From: Terrihalobacillus insolitus
GTDB taxonomy: Bacteria; Bacillota; Bacilli; Bacillales; Amphibacillaceae
Assembly: GCF_028416575.1 (NCBI RefSeq)
Contig: NZ_JAMQKB010000003.1
Span: 143,349-207,348, forward strand
DNA length: 64,000 nt
Direction: 5' to 3'
Positions 21,149-29,737 of this stretch are shown piece by piece. Made by a program: the position numbers and the translations under genes. The notes beneath the pieces are model-generated. The model saw only the letters and a list, made by a program, of their open reading frames with translations, made no database searches and was not told where the DNA came from. The first letter of the stretch is position 1. Every line of letters begins with the position of its first letter.

Positions 21149-21639
21149 TGCATATCCCGCCATTATTTAAAAAAGCCAGCTGGCAACGGTTTCTTGCTGG
21201 TATGTTTATTGGAGCAATTGTCGCTTTTCTCGTTTTCGTTTATATGTACGGCTCATTGTATGAAATGTGGGTGGAGGAACGGGTAAAATTGGAGAGTAAA
21301 ATTGATGATTTAGAAATATTAGTAGAGGATACAAAGGAAAAAGATAAAGAAACGAAAAGCCAATTACAGATAAAAGAAATTGATATTTTAATTGAGGATG
21401 ATAAAAGATTGAAGCTAGATGATTTAATCAAATATCAATTACGAGAAATGGTAAAAGGGGAGCTCAAGGATGTAGTTGGAAAAAACACTAGCACGGTTGC
21501 AGAAAATTATCAGTTGCTTATTTCAACGATTGAAAATAAAAGGTATGCAATTGATGACTTCTCGTACAAACTGGAAGTCAAAATGTTAGCCATTGCACCA
21601 AAGCTTCGTGTCATCGTAAGTGTAGGTCTTTCAAGCTAG
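21148..21639 (+). CDS. ytrI: Sporulation membrane protein YtrI
   Basis: A 163-residue protein with one N-terminal transmembrane helix (FLAGMFIGAIVAFLVFVYMYG) followed by a charged coiled-coil (about residues 45-110). This layout and its position after ytrH identify it as YtrI. I use the ATG at 21148, which overlaps the ytrH stop by one base and has GGAGAG upstream, instead of a longer reading into ytrH. Confidence 0.82.
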   Translation: MHIPPLFKKASWQRFLAGMFIGAIVAFLVFVYMYGSLYEMWVEERVKLESKIDDLEILVEDTKEKDKETKSQLQIKEIDILIEDDKRLKLDDLIKYQLREMVKGELKDVVGKNTSTVAENYQLLISTIENKRYAIDDFSYKLEVKMLAIAPKLRVIVSVGLSS

Positions 21640-21769
21640 AAACATGAGATCTTTAACATTGACAGCTGTCTCAGAATAGGCATCCTAGTCTACAAATAGT
21701 GAACGTTTAATGAAATTTCTGAAAAACGGTGACAAGACAGGCCTCTTTTATATAAAATAGAATTAGTAC

Positions 21770-21827
21770 ATGAGGATGTTGCTCAGGTAAGTCGTCTTTA
21801 TTCGTTTGCTTGTTGAACGCGCACTAT
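21770..21827 (+). repeat. Decayed remnant of the dispersed repeat
   Basis: GAGGATGTT at the left and TTGAACGCGCACTAT at the right match the two outer ends of the repeat family, but the inside is shortened and degraded. It lies directly upstream of the small gene at 21851. Confidence 0.45.
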
Positions 21828-21850
21828 ATTGGTTAAAGGGGTGGATGATC

Positions 21851-22045
21851 ATGCTAATTATGAATCGACGGTTAGTCGAGGATAAAGTCAATACCCTGTT
21901 AGAAGGCTACTCTGCCTATGCTGAGACACAAGAAATCATTCGACTAATCAAAAGAGACATCGCAAAACATAATATTTCGGTCGTGTGTGATGAAACGGAA
22001 AGCGGTTGTTGGTTTATACCGCAATCCGAGATACAAAGCACCTAG
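21851..22045 (+). CDS. Small conserved-looking hypothetical protein, 64 residues
   Basis: The protein begins MLIMNRRLVEDKVNTLLEGY and ends with CDETESGCWFIPQSEIQST. It is charged, predicted helical in its first 50 residues, with no signal peptide. I do not recognise a function; a similarly small unannotated gene (ytzJ type) occurs at this place in Bacillus. The start at 21851 has AAAGGGGTGG six bases upstream, and a hairpin terminator follows, so it is probably real. A repeat remnant lies just before its ribosome site. Confidence 0.6.
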   Translation: MLIMNRRLVEDKVNTLLEGYSAYAETQEIIRLIKRDIAKHNISVVCDETESGCWFIPQSEIQST

Positions 22046-22071
22046 TGCCACTTACCTGAATGGGTTTGGGT

Positions 22072-22096
22072 TTCCTTCTAAAGGAAGCTTTTTTTT
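22072..22096 (+). terminator. Terminator after the 64-residue gene
   Basis: TTCCTT and AAGGAA pair around a three-base loop, followed by GC and a run of eight T. Confidence 0.65.
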
Positions 22097-22123
22097 ATCT
22101 TTAAATGGCTTTAGGATTTTCCT

Positions 22124-23080
22124 TTATTTCACTTTCTTTTTGAAAGCAGCACAGACCATTTCTAGATCCTCTTTTACTTGCTCTGTTTCTTCCCATGAAT
22201 ACACTGACGCACCAGCAGCCATTGGATGGCCGCCACCATTATATTTAGCAGCAATTTCATTAATAACAGGGCCTTTTGAGCGAATCCGAACCCTTATTAA
22301 GTCTTCCTCTTCCACAAAAAACACCCACGTATAAACCCCATCAATATCTCCAAGAATCCCTACAAGCTGTCCTGTTTCCATAGGAGTCATTTGATGTTCT
22401 TGCAAAATTTCTTTTGTCAGTTTAACTGCACTAACACCATTTGCCGTTATCTCAAAGTTTTGCAAAACATAGCCTTTGAGTTTTGCTACATGTGGCTTCG
22501 TATTATAAAGCCCTTCATATAATGCTGAACGATCAAAATCAAACGTAACAAGGTCTGAGGCATATTGGAAAGTCTTGTTTGTTGTACTTGGAAACAAAAA
22601 CCGACCAGTATCTCCAACAATCCCACCATAAATTAATCTTGCAGCTTCATCTGGACAAGTAAGTCCTTTATCTTTGCCAAACAGATATAATTCAAAAATC
22701 ATTTCACTCGTTGAACTTGCCTCTGTATCAACCCAAGCAATATCTCCATATGGATCAACATTTGGGTGGTGATCAATTTTTATTACTTCTTTCCCTTTGT
22801 TATAACGTTGGTCTGAGATACGTGCTTGGTTTGCTGTATCACATATAATGACTAAAGCATTTTCGTACTCAGCATCCTGAATGTCATCCATTACTGCTAA
22901 AAAAGAAAATGCTGGGTCTTCTTCCCCTACGACAAACACTTTTTTCTCTGGAAATGAACTTTTAATTATTTTCGCTAAACCAACTTGTGATCCGTAAGCA
23001 TCTGGATCTGGTCTCACATGGCGATGAATAATAACGGTTTCGTTTGCCTTTATTTTTGCTATGATATTCGTTTTAGTCAT
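22124..23080 (-). CDS. nrnA: Oligoribonuclease / pAp phosphatase NrnA (DHH family)
   Basis: A 318-residue cytoplasmic DHH/DHHA1 phosphoesterase that degrades short RNA oligonucleotides and dephosphorylates pAp. Metal-binding motifs are HRHVRPDPDAYGS, IICDTAN, IKIDHHPNVDPYG and the C-terminal GGGHPMAAGAS of the DHHA1 domain. The start follows AAGGAG. It is convergent with the small gene at 21851 and divergent from ytpI. Confidence 0.93.
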   Translation of the reverse strand: MTKTNIIAKIKANETVIIHRHVRPDPDAYGSQVGLAKIIKSSFPEKKVFVVGEEDPAFSFLAVMDDIQDAEYENALVIICDTANQARISDQRYNKGKEVIKIDHHPNVDPYGDIAWVDTEASSTSEMIFELYLFGKDKGLTCPDEAARLIYGGIVGDTGRFLFPSTTNKTFQYASDLVTFDFDRSALYEGLYNTKPHVAKLKGYVLQNFEITANGVSAVKLTKEILQEHQMTPMETGQLVGILGDIDGVYTWVFFVEEEDLIRVRIRSKGPVINEIAAKYNGGGHPMAAGASVYSWEETEQVKEDLEMVCAAFKKKVK

Positions 23081-23194
23081 GGCTTTGCTCCTTCTATAAG
23101 AGGTTGTTCTGCTATTGTATTATATTTCTGGTAAAAATTCGAAAAACAAGCTACAATGAATGCAGTTAAAAATTTGATTAAAGGTAGGTTTCGT

Positions 23195-23482
23195 ATGGTT
23201 ATCTTTCCGATTATTATTGTCATTTCACTCGTATTATACATCTATTATAAAGTTGCTATTATCCGAACAAGCGAAGAACTTAATCAACATTATTATAATG
23301 CAAAAGCACGACTTTTTCTTGGATCCTTTGTTTTATTCTTCGGCATCAATCAATATTTCTTCTACGAAACGACACTCTCACTATTTATCGGAATTATATT
23401 CCTTATTGTAGGCGGGCTACAAATGATCGCTGGGTTTAAAAGGACTCGGTTTTATGGAAACCAACTAGAAAAAACAAGTTAG
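23195..23482 (+). CDS. ytpI: YtpI family membrane protein
   Basis: A 95-residue protein with three hydrophobic segments: MVIFPIIIVISLVLYIYY, LFLGSFVLFFGINQYFFY and LSLFIGIIFLIVGGLQMIAG. The FVLFFGINQ stretch is typical of the YtpI family; function unknown. I start at ATG 23195 because AAAGGTAGG lies six bases before it; the earlier ATG at 23156 lacks a ribosome site. Confidence 0.78.
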   Translation: MVIFPIIIVISLVLYIYYKVAIIRTSEELNQHYYNAKARLFLGSFVLFFGINQYFFYETTLSLFIGIIFLIVGGLQMIAGFKRTRFYGNQLEKTS

Positions 23483-23485
23483 ATT

Positions 23486-23515
23486 GAACCCCCTTGCATA
23501 GGTGCAAGGGGGTTC
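23486..23515. terminator. Bidirectional terminator between ytpI and ytoI
   Basis: GAACCCCCTTGCA pairs perfectly with TGCAAGGGGGTTC around a four-base loop, between two convergent genes. Confidence 0.8.
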
Positions 23516-23521
23516 ATGATT

Positions 23522-24856
23522 TTAACGATCGATTAATTGTGCCATCAGCAACGCTTTTCCAACTAGCGTTCGATCATTAAACACTTCCACATCTACCTTG
23601 GCAAACTTACGCCCAACTTCAAGAATTCGCGGTCTAACTTCAAGTTTACTTTCCAACTGAACGGGCTTAATAAAGTAAATCGAAATATTTTCAACAACAA
23701 GGTCACCTTTTTTATAGTGGCGCAGTAGTCTGCTGCTTGATTCCGTAACAATGGATGTAAAAACCCCATAAGATAAAGTTCCGAGCTGATTGGTCATCTG
23801 TGGCGTGATCTCTGCATGATATATTGTCTTGTTATTACTTTCTTCCCCTATTTCAAGACGACTCGAAACAATATCGTCTATCGTTTCCCCGATTTGAGGC
23901 TGTCGTTGAATATACTGCAATGCTTTCAATACATCTTGTCGTGAGATTAATCCAGTAAGTTTGTGGTGAGTGTCCACAACAGGCATGATTTCGATTCCTT
24001 CCCAAACCATCATATGTGCGGCATAGGCCAACGACGTTTTCGTTTGAACCGTCATTGGATTCTTGGTCATCACCTTTTCAATTAGGCTTGATTTTTCTTT
24101 TCCAATCACATCTTTAGAAGTAACCATCCCAGTAACCCTATTATTCTCATCGACAACAGGGTATCGACTATGTGTTGTTTCTTCGTTAAATTGATACCAT
24201 CTTTCTAATCGATCCTTCGCTTTTAAGTAATAAGCGTCTTCAAATGGTGTATAAATATCGCCGACTAACACAATTTCCTTTTTAATCAATTGATCATAAA
24301 TTGCTCGGTTTATCATGGCCGCTACGGTAAATGTATCATAGCTTGTCGACATAATCGGCAGCTCTTTTTCATCGGCTAGTTTTTTTACGTGTTCCTCTGT
24401 ATCAAAACCTCCTGTAATTAAAACAGCAGCTCCAGCTTGAATTGCTAGCTCATGAGCTTTTATTCGATTCCCTACAATTAATAAAGAATCCTTCTCTGTG
24501 TATCGCATCATGGCGTCGAGCTTCATCGCTCCAATAACAAATCGATTTAACGTCTTATAAAGTCCTTCTCTTCCCCCAAGTACTTGTCCGTCCACAATAC
24601 TGATTACTTCGGCAAAGGTAAGTCGCTCAAAATTTTCCTTTTGCTTTCGTTCAATTCGAATCGTACCAACGCGTTCTATCGTACTTACTAATCCTTCGTT
24701 TTCAGCTTCTTTGATCGCTCGATAAGCGGTTCCTTCACTTACATTTAATTCCTTAGCAATTTGCCTGACAGAAATTTTGTTTCCAACTGAAAGTGATTCA
24801 ATGAATGATAGAATTTGCTCATGTTTTGTTCCCAACCTGTTCACCATTCTTTCCAT
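23522..24856 (-). CDS. ytoI: HTH-DRTGG-CBS-hotdog protein YtoI
   Basis: A 444-residue multidomain protein. Residues 10-70 are a winged helix-turn-helix (SVRQIAKELNVSEGTAYRAIKEAENEG); 75-190 a DRTGG-type domain (IVGNRIKAHELAIQAGAAVLITGGF); 195-315 two CBS domains (VTGMVTSKDVIG, LTGLISRQDVLKAL); 335-444 a hotdog thioesterase-like domain. CBS and DRTGG domains often bind adenine nucleotides, so a ligand-responsive regulator is plausible but unproven. The start may be the fourth or fifth codon, since the ribosome site is weak for all. Confidence 0.85.
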   Translation of the reverse strand: MERMVNRLGTKHEQILSFIESLSVGNKISVRQIAKELNVSEGTAYRAIKEAENEGLVSTIERVGTIRIERKQKENFERLTFAEVISIVDGQVLGGREGLYKTLNRFVIGAMKLDAMMRYTEKDSLLIVGNRIKAHELAIQAGAAVLITGGFDTEEHVKKLADEKELPIMSTSYDTFTVAAMINRAIYDQLIKKEIVLVGDIYTPFEDAYYLKAKDRLERWYQFNEETTHSRYPVVDENNRVTGMVTSKDVIGKEKSSLIEKVMTKNPMTVQTKTSLAYAAHMMVWEGIEIMPVVDTHHKLTGLISRQDVLKALQYIQRQPQIGETIDDIVSSRLEIGEESNNKTIYHAEITPQMTNQLGTLSYGVFTSIVTESSSRLLRHYKKGDLVVENISIYFIKPVQLESKLEVRPRILEVGRKFAKVDVEVFNDRTLVGKALLMAQLIDR

Positions 24857-24909
24857 CTGTACTAGTCCGTTTCACTTAATTGTTATTATACAGATGAATA
24901 GGGATGGCT

Positions 24910-25137
24910 TCAATTGTTTCCGACTTGAACAGGTTGCTTTTTTTCCTGTTCCATTACAGGTGGCTTCGTCATCTTTAACAGTGTAGCGAAATTGGCTCCT
25001 ACTACTAATAATAAAAACACGAGCCATCCAGCCCAAAAAATAGATGATAATTGTGTCATCTGACCATTAATGGAAGGCCAAGCAACATATAGAAAAAAGC
25101 CAGCTAAAAGTATACGTAGTAGCGCATATTGTTTCAT
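24910..25137 (-). CDS. Small hypothetical membrane protein, 75 residues
   Basis: Two hydrophobic segments (ALLRILLAGFFLYVAWP and SIFWAGWLVFLLLVVGANFATL) and a short charged tail. I do not recognise it. The start MKQYALL has AAAGGGGAG upstream; the longer reading does not. It lies upstream of, and in line with, ytoI. Confidence 0.65.
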   Translation of the reverse strand: MKQYALLRILLAGFFLYVAWPSINGQMTQLSSIFWAGWLVFLLLVVGANFATLLKMTKPPVMEQEKKQPVQVGNN

Positions 25138-25294
25138 CGATGATCTCCCCTTTACATTCAAATGTTTATTTTTCATTTTATGCTTCTATTTTAGGAAACA
25201 TGTTTTTAATAAGTGATAATGCGGATTCTACTCGTGACTATTCCTATACCATATAAAAAGGAGCACCAATTGAGTGCTCCCTGCTATATCTATC

Positions 25295-25978
25295 TTAGAG
25301 TTCGAAGCCTTCCCCAGGCTTTAACGCTATTCCCTTCCCTGGTGTCACTTTTTCTGCAAATGCATCCCCATCCTGTTCAATTAATGGGAATGTATTGTAA
25401 TGGATTGGCACAACCGTTTTGGCCTTGATCCACTCTGCTGCAACCAATGCATCTTCTGGTCCCATCGTGAAATTATCCCCGATTGGAATGAAAGCAAGAT
25501 CAATATTGTTTCGTTCCCCGATTAATTTCAAATCAGAGAATAGTCCTGTGTCTCCTACATGATAAATCGTCTTACCTTCTGCACTAAACAGGATTCCAGC
25601 TGGCATGCCTGTGTAATGACTAACTCCATCTTCATCAACAAAGGCAGAACCATGAAAGGCTTGAGTAAGTTTTACTTTTCCAAACTCAAACGTATGGGCA
25701 CCGCCAATGTGCATAGGGTGTGTATTTAACCCCCTCGACGCCAGGTAGTTGGCAAGCTCATTTGGTGCTACTACTAATGCCTCGTTACGCTTAGCGATTG
25801 AAATCGTATCGCCAACATGATCATTATGTCCATGGGTAAGTAAAATGACGTCTGCATCTACCTTACCTGCATCCAGATCGCTTTTGTCATTTCCAGTAAT
25901 GAATGGATCGATAAGAATGGTATGGTTTGACGTTTTAATCTGGACTGCGGATTGTCCATGAAAAGATACTTGCATCAT
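25295..25978 (-). CDS. ytkL: UPF0173 metal-dependent hydrolase YtkL
   Basis: A 227-residue metallo-beta-lactamase fold protein. Metal ligands are seen in [12 protein letters not shown], in HIGGAH, in HVGDTGLF and in VPIHYNTFP. Length and motif order match the UPF0173 family, whose physiological substrate is unknown. The second ATG (25978) is used because AGGAG precedes it by seven bases. Confidence 0.9.
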   Translation of the reverse strand: MMQVSFHGQSAVQIKTSNHTILIDPFITGNDKSDLDAGKVDADVILLTHGHNDHVGDTISIAKRNEALVVAPNELANYLASRGLNTHPMHIGGAHTFEFGKVKLTQAFHGSAFVDEDGVSHYTGMPAGILFSAEGKTIYHVGDTGLFSDLKLIGERNNIDLAFIPIGDNFTMGPEDALVAAEWIKAKTVVPIHYNTFPLIEQDGDAFAEKVTPGKGIALKPGEGFEL

Positions 25979-26101
25979 TAACACTCTCCTCTTAAATTCT
26001 CAGTTTTCTACCCTCTATAACTATTACTAAAAAAAGAGTCAAAATTCCTTTACCCACTTTAACGATTTTCTAAAAGTCCGTTATCAAACTCCAACTACCC
26101 T

Positions 26102-27652
26102 CTAGTAGTATTTCCACGAACTTTCATATAATTGAATTAAACGTGGATCAATCAATGTGTTTGGCGAAAGCTCGATTACTTCCCCGTCATCATTTCGAAT
26201 CGTACTATCTTCATCCTTGCCAAATTCCGTCAGACCTAAAAGCATTTCTTCCGTTAAAAAACGAGTTGGAACGTCTACTTCCATCTCCGACACTTGTATC
26301 GGTTGTCGACTTGCCATCACGAACCCCCAATTCCCAAAGCTTGGGACATCAACATGAAAATTTTCAATTTCTAATCCTGTGGAGGCAATCGTTTTGGAGA
26401 TCGTCCAATAAACAGACGTGGCAAAAACAGGGCTTGTTGCCTGCACCATCATTGCACCATCTGGCTTCAAATGATTACGAGCTAATGAATAAAATTCCTT
26501 CGTATACAGCTTGTTTAAACTTTCATTGTTTGGGTCTGGTAGATCTACAATAATAACATCGTACCAATCATCCGTATTCTCTAAAAAATTAAATGCATCC
26601 TGATTCAGTACACGTATTTTTTCGTTTTGCAACGAACCTTCATTTAATTGAAGGATCTTATAATTGGAGTTGGCCAGGCTTACTACCGCAGGATCGAGGT
26701 CGACTAATGTAACATTTTCCACTTCTTCATGCTTCAATACTTCTTTCGCAGCAATCCCATCTCCCCCACCTAAAATGAGAACGTTTTTAGGATTCCTTGC
26801 CTGTGCCATGACAGGATGAACCAACACTTCATGGTATCGATATTCATCAATAGAACTAAACTGCAAGCCTCCATTTAGGTAAAGTCTCGTATCCCCTTGA
26901 TTTTGGGTCACAACAATTTTTTGATATTTACTTTCTTCCATATAAATGATTGGATCTTGATAGAGTTTTTGTTCAAAACTAAATGCCATTTCTTCTCCAA
27001 AAAGAAGCCCAATGATCAAAAGAATGCCTATCACTATACCAATCAAAAAATGAATTCCTTTTCGTTTTATCTCCTGTCGGAAAAACCAAAGTATAAGAAG
27101 AGCAACGGTTAAATTAATCAACCCTACAAAAAAGGCCGTTTTTACCATACCTAATTGTGGCCGTAAAAAAAATACAAACAGTAGTCCGCCAATCAATCCA
27201 CCAGCATAGTCCGAAAAAAGAACCCGTGCTGTGCTTCTGTGCAGCGAAACACCAATTTCGTTTGCCTTGCGTATGAGTATCGGAAGCTCGACACCAGTAA
27301 GGGCACCGATCACAAAAGTAATCATATACAAAAACAATGCATCGGTTCCTGCCGGGGAAAAAGCTGTAATTCCAAACATAGTAAAGCTTGAAAAACCCCC
27401 AATAAGGGCGACAAGAAATTCAATGTACACAAAAGCAATGACAAGGTTTTTCATCACTTTCTCGCTAAGACTAGCCCCAACACCCATCCCAGTTAAAAAC
27501 AACGATATCGTAAGCGTGTATTGCTTTACACCATCCCCTAAAATATAGGAACCAAGTGCACCAAACAGAACCTCAAATATAATACCACATATGGAAACAA
27601 TCCCAGATGCCCAGTAAATAAACATACTTTGTTTAACCGAATCCTGCTTCAT
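26102..27652 (-). CDS. Membrane-fused polyamine aminopropyltransferase (SpeE-like)
   Basis: A 516-residue protein. Residues 1-225 hold about seven transmembrane helices (for example FEVLFGALGSYILG, VALIGGFSSFTMFGI). Residues 235-470 are a spermidine-synthase-like Rossmann domain with VLILGGGDGIAAKEVLKH, VTLVDLDPAVVSLA, VLNQDAFNFLE and IIVDLPDPNN. The GGGDG loop and the following Asp are intact, and the DLPDP motif supplies the catalytic-type Asp. It lies downstream of the PspA/DUF4247/DUF350 genes, a partnership that recurs in other bacteria, but a strong terminator-like hairpin separates it from DUF350. Whether it makes spermidine is not certain. Confidence 0.85.
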   Translation of the reverse strand: MKQDSVKQSMFIYWASGIVSICGIIFEVLFGALGSYILGDGVKQYTLTISLFLTGMGVGASLSEKVMKNLVIAFVYIEFLVALIGGFSSFTMFGITAFSPAGTDALFLYMITFVIGALTGVELPILIRKANEIGVSLHRSTARVLFSDYAGGLIGGLLFVFFLRPQLGMVKTAFFVGLINLTVALLILWFFRQEIKRKGIHFLIGIVIGILLIIGLLFGEEMAFSFEQKLYQDPIIYMEESKYQKIVVTQNQGDTRLYLNGGLQFSSIDEYRYHEVLVHPVMAQARNPKNVLILGGGDGIAAKEVLKHEEVENVTLVDLDPAVVSLANSNYKILQLNEGSLQNEKIRVLNQDAFNFLENTDDWYDVIIVDLPDPNNESLNKLYTKEFYSLARNHLKPDGAMMVQATSPVFATSVYWTISKTIASTGLEIENFHVDVPSFGNWGFVMASRQPIQVSEMEVDVPTRFLTEEMLLGLTEFGKDEDSTIRNDDGEVIELSPNTLIDPRLIQLYESSWKYY

Positions 27653-27687
27653 TTTCCCTCACTCCGATATAAAAAATCATGTGAAAA

Positions 27688-27726
27688 GAAAAGGTCTGAC
27701 CTTTGGCACGAAGGTCAGACCTTTTC
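27688..27726. terminator. Strong hairpin between DUF350 gene and speE-like gene
   Basis: A 16-bp stem, GAAAAGGTCTGACCTT with AAGGTCAGACCTTTTC, and a seven-base loop. On the minus strand it is followed by TTTTC. It could end or attenuate transcription of the PspA locus before the aminopropyltransferase gene. Confidence 0.75.
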
Positions 27727-27740
27727 TTTCTACAACACTT

Positions 27741-28136
27741 CTATGTAATCGATGCGCCAATTACAAAAGCTAATCCAATAGAAACAGTCATGGATACGAT
27801 TCCTACTGCAACATTGTTTTCTTTTATTTTTTCTTCTACAGAGTATTTGGTAGTAAGTGCTTCAAACAAGTAATATGCGATCATCTGTAGAACTACGCCA
27901 TAAGCACCCCAAATAAGTGTTTCCCAAATGACGACACTGTTGTACACTGCAAAAGCTAAAATAATACAGATCCCTATTATTTTACCACCAACGGATAAGG
28001 CAACCGCAGTGTTACCTTCACCAATTTCTTCCCAGTCTTTGTACTTTGTTGTGATCTGTTCAAAAATAATAAGTCCGATTAGCACAATGATAATGGCAAT
28101 CGCAAAATAAAGAAATGTAGCAATAAATGGTCCCAT
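27741..28136 (-). CDS. DUF350 membrane protein
   Basis: A 131-residue protein with four hydrophobic helices in two similar halves: IATFLYFAIAIIIVLIGLIIFEQ and GGKIIGICIILAFAVY, then YGVVLQMIAYYLFEALTTKYSVEE and VGIVSMTVSIGLAFVIGA. The repeated TTKY near the end of helices one and three supports the internal duplication typical of DUF350. Function unknown; recurrent partner of PspA-like proteins. It lies 18 bases behind the DUF4247 lipoprotein gene with GGGAGG as ribosome site. Confidence 0.82.
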   Translation of the reverse strand: MGPFIATFLYFAIAIIIVLIGLIIFEQITTKYKDWEEIGEGNTAVALSVGGKIIGICIILAFAVYNSVVIWETLIWGAYGVVLQMIAYYLFEALTTKYSVEEKIKENNVAVGIVSMTVSIGLAFVIGASIT

Positions 28137-28154
28137 ACTAAAAAACCTCCCTAT

Positions 28155-28838
28155 TTATTTTCCTGCACTCGGGCCGCCGCCTCGGAAACTGGACATCCCT
28201 CTTTTCGATGTAGTTCCTCCCGAATAATTTCTTCCATTCGTATATCCTCCATAACAGGCTCCATTTCGACATTGATCAGCCCGATTCTGGGCCCAATTAT
28301 TCCTGTCAAGCATACGATTCAGCAGCATAAAGGTAAAAAATGTATTCAGATAGTTAGGTGAGTAATTATTTCGGACAAACTGATCACTTGCTACTTCCAT
28401 TAGAACGGTATTTGAAGCGATGTCGCTTTGTTTGAACGTAACAAACGTATTTGGATATATTAAGATTTGTTGGTTATCCTTTAACTCACTTTTTTCATCT
28501 GGTTCTACAACCGATGTGATTGTTTCCACTAACTCGGAGACCGTAAACCGTTGTGTAGCATAAACTTTTGCATTTTCATTATCACTCGAAACAACATCTA
28601 ACAGAAAAAAGTTATCCTGTATTATTCCTTCTATATCATTACCATTTGCTTTCTTTATCTTTTGGGAAATCTCCTCTTTGGTTGGTTCTTCAGGAATGGC
28701 TTCATCGATATCTTCTTGTGAAGAAAAAGGAGTACCGTTTTCTGGTGAACCTGTTAATTCTGAAAAAGAGGCAGGTCCACAACCAGCCAGTATACCTATA
28801 CCTAGAAGGGTGAGTGTGCCAAAAAGCCATTTTTTCAT
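28155..28838 (-). CDS. DUF4247 lipoprotein
   Basis: A 227-residue secreted lipoprotein. The signal peptide MKKWLFGTLTLLGIGILAGC ends at a lipobox (LAGC), so the Cys is lipidated outside the membrane. A mixed domain follows (about 60-185, with EGIIQDNFFLLDVVSSD and VYATQRFTVSELVETI), then a Gly/Ser/Arg-rich tail ending RGGGPSAGK. This fits DUF4247, of unknown function. The start at 28838 is chosen because GGGAGG precedes it and the signal peptide begins there; the longer reading is derived from a repeat remnant. Between DUF350 and pspA. Confidence 0.8.
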   Translation of the reverse strand: MKKWLFGTLTLLGIGILAGCGPASFSELTGSPENGTPFSSQEDIDEAIPEEPTKEEISQKIKKANGNDIEGIIQDNFFLLDVVSSDNENAKVYATQRFTVSELVETITSVVEPDEKSELKDNQQILIYPNTFVTFKQSDIASNTVLMEVASDQFVRNNYSPNYLNTFFTFMLLNRMLDRNNWAQNRADQCRNGACYGGYTNGRNYSGGTTSKRGMSSFRGGGPSAGK

Positions 28839-28883
28839 ATAGTGAAATGCCTCCCTTCTGTATTTATTATGAGCCGTCGTGGG

Positions 28884-28930
28884 CAAGAAGATGCGCCACT
28901 TATCATTTGGTAACTTTTTGAACAACCTTT
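28884..28930 (-). repeat. Partial dispersed repeat (one end only)
   Basis: About 45 bases match the right-hand end of the reverse-oriented copies (GATGCGCCACTTATCATTTG, then GTAACTTTTTGAACAACC). The rest of the element is missing. It lies between pspA and the DUF4247 gene. Confidence 0.7.
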
Positions 28931-28982
28931 TATACGAAAACGAGCGATTTTAGTCTATTTTTTTATCTTGTAAAAAAGGCAA

Positions 28983-29020
28983 AGGTAAACCCTTGGGATT
29001 GCTTAACAAAAGGTTTACCT
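28983..29020. terminator. Hairpin after pspA, possible weak terminator
   Basis: AGGTAAACC pairs with GGTTTACCT across a 20-base loop, 45 bases past the pspA stop. A T run follows on the minus strand only after eight further bases. Confidence 0.4.
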
Positions 29021-29065
29021 GATGCATCTTGTTTCACATCTACTCTTGGTGCTTTGCCTAACTTA

Positions 29066-29737
29066 TTATTCTTTTCCTAGCTTCTTTTTCAATGCTGCTA
29101 GTTCATCGTCAACCCCATCTTTTTTGTCCATTTCTTCAAACTCATCATCAAGGGATCGACTAGAAGAAGACATATCCTCACTCGTCTCTGCTTCTGCTTC
29201 AAACTGTAATACTTTTTCTTCCATTCGCTCAAACCCTTGTTTTGATTCGTCGTTCCCAACAGAGGACATGGTTCGATTCATTTTTGTTCTGGTTTTCGCT
29301 GATTCCGCACGTGCTTTTAGCGAATCCTTCTTTAACTTCATTTCACGATATTCATTTTTCATTTCGTCTAGTTTCTCACGAAGGTTTGTTGCATCACTTT
29401 TAGCCCTGTCCCAAGATTCTTTCAAAACAGTTGCTTGTTGTTCGTGATCCTTTTTATCTTGAAGTGCACGACGAGCTAGATCTTCATCCCCAGCATCAAT
29501 TGCTTTTTCAGCTTGCTTTTGTCGTTTATCAACAATTGATTGTGCATCCTCATACTTTCGTTTTAACATTTTTTCATTTGCAATCTGTTTCGCAACTGCC
29601 CCTTCTACATCGCGCATATCCTCAGCCATATCTCTCATGTATTGATCCAGCATTTTAACAGGATCTTCTGCCTTATCGAGCATTGTATTTAATTCCGCAC
29701 CAACAACCGTTTTTACCCGTTTAAATAATTTAAACAT
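29066..29737 (-). CDS. pspA: PspA/IM30 family membrane-stress protein
   Basis: A 223-residue protein, almost all coiled-coil. The start MFKLFKRVKTVVGAELNTMLDKAEDPVKMLDQYMRDM is the family's amphipathic helix and first coiled segment. PspA/IM30 proteins assemble on the inner face of the cell membrane and protect it under stress; they share the ESCRT-III fold. The acidic, Ser-rich stretch around 185-205 (SEDMSSSSRSLDDEFEEMD) is a likely linker. The start codon touches the stop codon of the DUF4178 gene, implying coupled translation. Confidence 0.92.
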   Translation of the reverse strand: MFKLFKRVKTVVGAELNTMLDKAEDPVKMLDQYMRDMAEDMRDVEGAVAKQIANEKMLKRKYEDAQSIVDKRQKQAEKAIDAGDEDLARRALQDKKDHEQQATVLKESWDRAKSDATNLREKLDEMKNEYREMKLKKDSLKARAESAKTRTKMNRTMSSVGNDESKQGFERMEEKVLQFEAEAETSEDMSSSSRSLDDEFEEMDKKDGVDDELAALKKKLGKE

